Shown here in pieces: positions 48,168 to 51,384 of a stretch of 51,384 nt of DNA. The DNA is from Legionella drancourtii LLAP12 (GTDB lineage: Bacteria > Pseudomonadota > Gammaproteobacteria > Legionellales > Legionellaceae). The notes under the pieces are model-generated. The model did no database searches. It was not told where the DNA came from and saw nothing but the letters and a program-made list of their open reading frames with translations. The position numbers were made by a program, and so were the translations under genes. Where the stretch lies: assembly GCF_000162755.2 (NCBI RefSeq), contig NZ_JH413822.1:132433-183816 (forward strand), written 5' to 3'. The first letter of the stretch is position 1, and every line of letters starts with the position of its first letter.

Positions 48168-48626
48168 GTCTCTTAATTCTTTTGCTTTAATAAATAATTG
48201 ATTGCACTCTGCTTCTTTGACACCACCAACAAGCTCACAAGTATAAAAATTCGGTGTCTTTGAAAAAATTTCTGTGGCTCTAACCTCAATTTGTCGACCA
48301 AATAAATCATGGAGAAAAGGGATAGATGTGCCATACACTACTTTTGGAATCATTGCCCAGTAAATCGCAGCCGCACACATAGGACAAGGTTCTGCTGTAG
48401 TATAGAGGCTTAGCTTGCTAACATCACCATTGAAGCCCTTATTAAACAAGGTATGGATAACAGATAATTCACCATGCATTAATGGATGATGATGGGCGCT
48501 ATTAACAGATTTCAGTAAAATTTCTTTATCGTCATAAACAATGATTGCGCCATAAGGAGCTATGGGATTTGATGCAGCTATCTCTATTGTTGCCGTCATA
48601 AAATCATGTAGGCATTTATCCATCAT
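48150..48626 (-). CDS. cytoplasmic nucleoside/nucleobase deaminase
   Basis: A 158-residue homologue of the exported deaminase but without signal peptide: zinc site HGE (51-53) and PCPMC (80-84), N-terminal ASNPIAPYGAIIV matching SNPKAPFAALIV. I choose ATG 48626 (or 48623), which follows AGAGAGG and overlaps the transporter stop by 11 bp; the longer ORF from 48671 has no ribosome site. Last gene of the four-gene leftward operon, so it probably acts on what the transporter imports. Confidence 0.78.
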   Translation of the reverse strand: MMDKCLHDFMTATIEIAASNPIAPYGAIIVYDDKEILLKSVNSAHHHPLMHGELSVIHTLFNKGFNGDVSKLSLYTTAEPCPMCAAAIYWAMIPKVVYGTSIPFLHDLFGRQIEVRATEIFSKTPNFYTCELVGGVKEAECNQLFIKAKELRDLQSVK

Positions 48627-50049
48627 TTTTCCTCTCTGGTGGAATATAATTTTCTGCAAATTTGTTTGCACTCAGTTTGTAATTAGTGTCAATCCTGAAG
48701 GGATTTAAATTCGATAGTTCATCATAAATATCGACTTTTTCTTTTACCTTGAGAAAATAAATCAGCAGGATTGAAACTGGTGCCAGCAAAACTTCATACG
48801 ATATTTTGTAAGCGTCTTCAAAGACAATGACACTGCCTAGCTTTTCGGTTGGTACTATGCCATAAAAAGCTACCAATGAAAAAAGACTTACATCAATAAT
48901 GATTCCAAAGGCAGAGGACGTAGCAATTCTCGTCCATACAGTAGTAATGAACTCTTTCTTTAGCGAAATACCTCGCTTTCGTTGTCTCGATTTAATAATG
49001 GAGATTACCGTTGAATTAATAGTCATGCCAAGAAAAAAAGCTGTAGCTGAGGCAATAAACATGCGCGCCTGATTATGTAAAATCGATCTAAAAGGATCAC
49101 TTTCATGAATAGCAAGCAAATTTGTTATCCAAACATCAAAAACAAACAGTAGGTTGCAAAAAATAACGAATAAGATCATCTGCTTCGTACGTTCAATGCC
49201 ATACACATCGGTCATCATATCTGCAGCTAAGTAAGCTAGTGAAAAAACAATGCCACCAACATTAATGGTTAGAAATCCTATCGAGATGAATTTAGCCGCC
49301 ATAGTTTTTGATGCAATAAAAAAAACGATACTTGAGCAAAAAAGAATATGATGATATTTAAATTTATTCCCATATTCAGGTGATCGTTGGGGTGGTCCAA
49401 ATTGGAACAGTCTCTGATCAGCTTCATGCAGAGCGTTTATTTGCTCGATCTTGGAAATAAGATTGCATAGTATTTGACAGAAAATATTCAAAAAACCGAG
49501 AATCATCAATCCAATGATTAGCTGTAATTTGCTGGTTTCATCATGAGGATTAAGCCAAACCATATTCAGCACAAAAAAGACAAACAACGAAGTTAGAAAT
49601 ACATATTGGCTTTGTTTTGTATCAATGCGCGTTATAAATTGAATGGGTAACAACGCACAACCCCACAAAAATAGTGAGCTCCTTACCACATAAAAGAAAT
49701 CTCTGCCAAGGACTTGTGTATAGATCTCTTGCATCTTCCAGAACGACGATGCAGGTAACCAAATAGCAAACTTTAAGAACAAAATATAGATCGCGTGGAA
49801 CACGATTACTAAATAAACAGTATGCCGCAAGTATGCTAATCCATAGACTCTATAGATCAATTGAAATACAAAAAAAACAACAGGCCACCACAAAAATTCT
49901 GATGCCATTCGTATGCTAAAAATATCGATTACCTGAGCTTCAGCAGGGATAGTTATTAAGGAAAAGAAAACTGCAAAACCAAGCAAGGTATGAAATACTT
50001 TAAATTGAAGGGGGGTTTTTGATTTACCCGATATTAAATTAGTCATCAA
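48616..50049 (-). CDS. VUT/YhhQ-like transporter with long N-terminal membrane region
   Basis: A 477-residue polytopic protein. The C-terminal half (about 250-477) matches the VUT/YhhQ (queuosine precursor transporter) family: YLAADMMTDVYGIERTKQ, ATAFFLGMTINSTV, WTRIATSSAFGIIIDVSLFS (part), VAFYG. YhhQ alone is about 220 residues; here about 200-240 extra N-terminal residues add several membrane helices and a cytoplasmic loop (about 205-235). Known relatives import deazaguanine precursors (preQ0/preQ1). Import of a purine-like compound fits the neighbouring deaminase. The start overlaps the 119-residue gene by 11 bp. Confidence 0.72.
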   Translation of the reverse strand: MMTNLISGKSKTPLQFKVFHTLLGFAVFFSLITIPAEAQVIDIFSIRMASEFLWWPVVFFVFQLIYRVYGLAYLRHTVYLVIVFHAIYILFLKFAIWLPASSFWKMQEIYTQVLGRDFFYVVRSSLFLWGCALLPIQFITRIDTKQSQYVFLTSLFVFFVLNMVWLNPHDETSKLQLIIGLMILGFLNIFCQILCNLISKIEQINALHEADQRLFQFGPPQRSPEYGNKFKYHHILFCSSIVFFIASKTMAAKFISIGFLTINVGGIVFSLAYLAADMMTDVYGIERTKQMILFVIFCNLLFVFDVWITNLLAIHESDPFRSILHNQARMFIASATAFFLGMTINSTVISIIKSRQRKRGISLKKEFITTVWTRIATSSAFGIIIDVSLFSLVAFYGIVPTEKLGSVIVFEDAYKISYEVLLAPVSILLIYFLKVKEKVDIYDELSNLNPFRIDTNYKLSANKFAENYIPPERKNDG

Positions 50050-50398
50050 TAAATACCCGTTTTAAGCCAGTAACGCATTTTGCTTTTAAACTGGGATTTT
50101 TCTTTTTTGTAACAAGAAGTTTCTCCATATGAGAACCAAATTGTTGTCCCATATCAAAAACAATACGCGGATCAACAAGATAAATCATATCGGATTTCAC
50201 AAAATCAGCGACGGTCCTTTCTTCATTAACACGTTTATTGGCAACATGAAACGCAACCGATAGTTCATTGCTATTGGGATCAGTAAAAATATTATCAATA
50301 CGTATCAAGTAAGGCTCTCTGACTTGGCCAACAAATCTGACAACAACATGCTGATATATAAAGCGTAAAAATTTGTTTCCTTTACTCCACTTTTCCAT
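50039..50398 (-). CDS. conserved-looking protein of unknown function
   Basis: A 119-residue protein, basic at both ends, no signal peptide or membrane helix. The middle VREPYLIRIDNIFTDPNSNE and VAFHVANKRVNEERTVADFV read as beta strands, then DMIYLVDPRIVFDMGQQFG. I do not recognise a family. It lies 16 bp after the repressor gene and its end overlaps the transporter start by 11 bp, so it is part of the same operon. Confidence 0.65.
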   Translation of the reverse strand: MEKWSKGNKFLRFIYQHVVVRFVGQVREPYLIRIDNIFTDPNSNELSVAFHVANKRVNEERTVADFVKSDMIYLVDPRIVFDMGQQFGSHMEKLLVTKKKNPSLKAKCVTGLKRVFIDD

Positions 50399-50414
50399 CT
50401 TTACATCCTGAAAC

Positions 50415-51062
50415 TTATTTTTTAGTGCGTAATTTTTGATGCACTTCTAATATTACCCCAATAACAGTGTATAAGTTTTCATCAAAAATTTCTATCGGCA
50501 ACTTAGGATTAATTGGATACAAATAGATTTGATCGCCTTCCTGAACATATTTTTTTATCAAATAGTGATGGGGGTTATCGTTCTTTTTAATCAAAATATA
50601 GGAACGATCGTCAGGAGCTATATCTCGGTTTATAATCAGTAGCGAATTTTTCTGGAAAGTAGGTTCATACAAGTCCGTATTAAGCGCAAGAGTGAAATAA
50701 TCCCCGGCAATATCATTTGGAATCCAACGATACCATTCCTTTGTCATTTGTTCAGGATGACTCAATTCAAAAATTGGCAATGCCTGAGTTGTTGTCAATC
50801 GTTGAGAGATGCCTTCACGCACCATAGGTTCCACACCAAGCAATTGTTCAATAGTGATGCCAAAGTAATTTGCGATTTGCAATAAAGTACTTGCTTTAGG
50901 ATCGGTAACATCTCCATTTAGGATGCGGGTAATTTTATTGGTCGGAATTCCTAGTTTTCGTGCAAGGGCAGCCGGCGTGAGTTTATTTTCACGTTCAATT
51001 AAATCTGTCAGCGTTTGCGCCAATGAGAGTTGATTAATATCGTTTAAAAGAATTGTCGACAT
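50415..51062 (-). CDS. XRE/S24-like repressor heading the deaminase operon
   Basis: A 215-residue protein: XRE helix-turn-helix (LTPAALARKLGIPTNKITRI, DPKASTLLQIANYFGITIEQ) and a C-terminal S24-like domain. In the S24 part LNTDLYEPTF stands where GDSMEPTF is expected, so the catalytic Ser is missing; the Lys region (YLIKKYV) remains. It should bind DNA without LexA-type self-cleavage; another signal must relieve it. The ATG at 51062 follows AAGG and lies 12 bp from the first of three palindromes, a strong sign of autoregulation. Confidence 0.8.
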   Translation of the reverse strand: MSTILLNDINQLSLAQTLTDLIERENKLTPAALARKLGIPTNKITRILNGDVTDPKASTLLQIANYFGITIEQLLGVEPMVREGISQRLTTTQALPIFELSHPEQMTKEWYRWIPNDIAGDYFTLALNTDLYEPTFQKNSLLIINRDIAPDDRSYILIKKNDNPHHYLIKKYVQEGDQIYLYPINPKLPIEIFDENLYTVIGVILEVHQKLRTKK

Positions 51063-51074
51063 ACCTTGACTTAG

Positions 51075-51124
51075 TTACATTAATGTAATAGTTTACATCG
51101 ATGTAACTAATTACACTGATGTAA
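51075..51124. promoter_or_regulatory. three phased 14-bp operators
   Basis: TTACATTAATGTAA (51075-51088), TTACATCGATGTAA (51093-51106) and TTACACTGATGTAA (51111-51124). The first two are perfect palindromes; the third has one mismatched pair. Start-to-start spacing is exactly 18 bp. This resembles lambda-type tripartite operators and lies between the XRE repressor and a divergent gene. Confidence 0.8.
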
Positions 51125-51159
51125 AAGTAGATATTAACACATCTGACGAAAATATCACG

Positions 51160-51211
51160 TAGTAAGAACTTACTAAACAATTTTTAAATTCATAACACAA
51201 TAATAATTGTG
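51160..51211. promoter_or_regulatory. two more inverted repeats in the divergent promoter region
   Basis: TAGTAAG-AA-CTTACTA (51160-51175) and CACAAT-AATA-ATTGTG (51196-51211), each with perfect arms, lie between the three operators and the next gene. They differ in sequence from the TTACAT operators, so a second regulator may act here. Confidence 0.4.
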
Positions 51212-51234
51212 CGTTATTACAGGAGTGCCATCTT

Positions 51235-51384
51235 ATGAAGTGCCAGTGCAAATTCAAGGTCACTATTTATAAAGGAATAATTGACTATTTATTGTCATCG
51301 ACACACTTTACCTTAAAGGATATTGCTAATCATACAGGGGCACCGATCAGCAGCATACGTTCAATTTATCATGATCAAACGATA
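51235..51384 (+). CDS. small putative HTH protein, cut by the window edge
   Basis: The first 50 codons of a gene starting at ATG 51235, with AGGAG at 51221-51225. The product begins MKCQCKFKVTIYKGIIDYLL and continues with FTLKDIANHTGAPISSIRSI, a good helix-turn-helix pattern. It is divergent from the XRE repressor across a region with five inverted repeats. Probably a second regulator; the rest is outside the window. Confidence 0.6.
   Translation, partial: MKCQCKFKVTIYKGIIDYLLSSTHFTLKDIANHTGAPISSIRSIYHDQTI

Noticed and set aside
51075-51124. LexA (SOS) boxes
   Set aside because: The palindromes read TTACAT..ATGTAA and lack the CTG-N10-CAG core, so they fit the adjacent XRE repressor rather than host LexA.

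Overview
The window looks like the interior of a large conjugative element (ICE or plasmid) from a Legionella-type gammaproteobacterium. Three things point there. The regulatory head of the transfer module has the order repressor (prpA) / lvrA / lvrB / csrA-like gene (csrT) known from Legionella ICEs. One cargo gene is clearly related to the Legionella spectinomycin kinase APH(9)-Ia. The cargo DNA is AT-rich. No integrase, transposase, tRNA or attachment site is visible, so neither end of the element is in view and the host assignment is an inference.

Layout. (1) About 0.09-9.6 kb: two divergent, tightly overlapping operons around a MarR regulator. The left operon (minus strand) holds marR, an AAC/nucleotidyltransferase/NTF2-like fusion, a NUDIX hydrolase, a P-loop kinase, a methyltransferase, a DHFR-like reductase, an AAC(6')-like acetyltransferase and FosA. 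The right operon holds an SDR, a Vat/CatB-like acetyltransferase, a GNAT remnant, a GNAT and an APH-GNAT-GNAT fusion. (2) About 9.7-17 kb: two MerR/TipA-type regulators with the same promoter architecture, a cyclase-family hydrolase, a class A beta-lactamase, an exported alpha/beta hydrolase, CsaA, a P-loop NTPase, a GNAT, a MATE exporter and a broken hydrolase. (3) About 17.1-19.2 kb: a membrane-anchored hydrolase and a DUF1016 PDDEXK nuclease. (4) About 19.2-41 kb: a complete IncP/RP4-type transfer system: prpA (apparently frameshifted), lvrA, lvrB, csrT, trbB-C-D-E-F-G-H-I-J-K-L, traG, traF, a small traD-position gene, traC, a MazG-like/zinc-ribbon gene, traI with a nested traH-like gene, traJ, an oriT closely matching RP4, then traK, traL, traM. 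(5) About 41-47.6 kb: a second cargo block with a degenerate shikimate-kinase-like protein, an ABC exporter, GNATs, an APH(9)-like kinase, a kinase-GNAT-GNAT fusion and decayed fragments. (6) About 47.6-51.4 kb: an exported deaminase facing a four-gene operon (XRE/S24-like repressor, unknown 119-residue protein, VUT/YhhQ-like transporter, cytoplasmic deaminase). Three 14-bp palindromes spaced exactly 18 bp apart precede it, and a partial gene diverges beyond.

How it may work together. The Trb/Tra genes suffice for a type IV secretion channel, pilus, coupling protein, relaxosome and primase; CsrT and PrpA probably gate them. The cargo reads as a broad chemical-resistance arsenal: group transfer (acetyl, phospho, nucleotidyl, methyl), hydrolysis and efflux, under drug-sensing regulator families (MarR, TipA-like MerR). 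Substrates are inferred from family only. The most novel-looking items are the three multi-domain resistance fusions, the repressor/VUT/deaminase operon with phased operators, the shared C-terminal tail of TrbJ and TrbK, and the G10 tract plus frameshift at the start of prpA.
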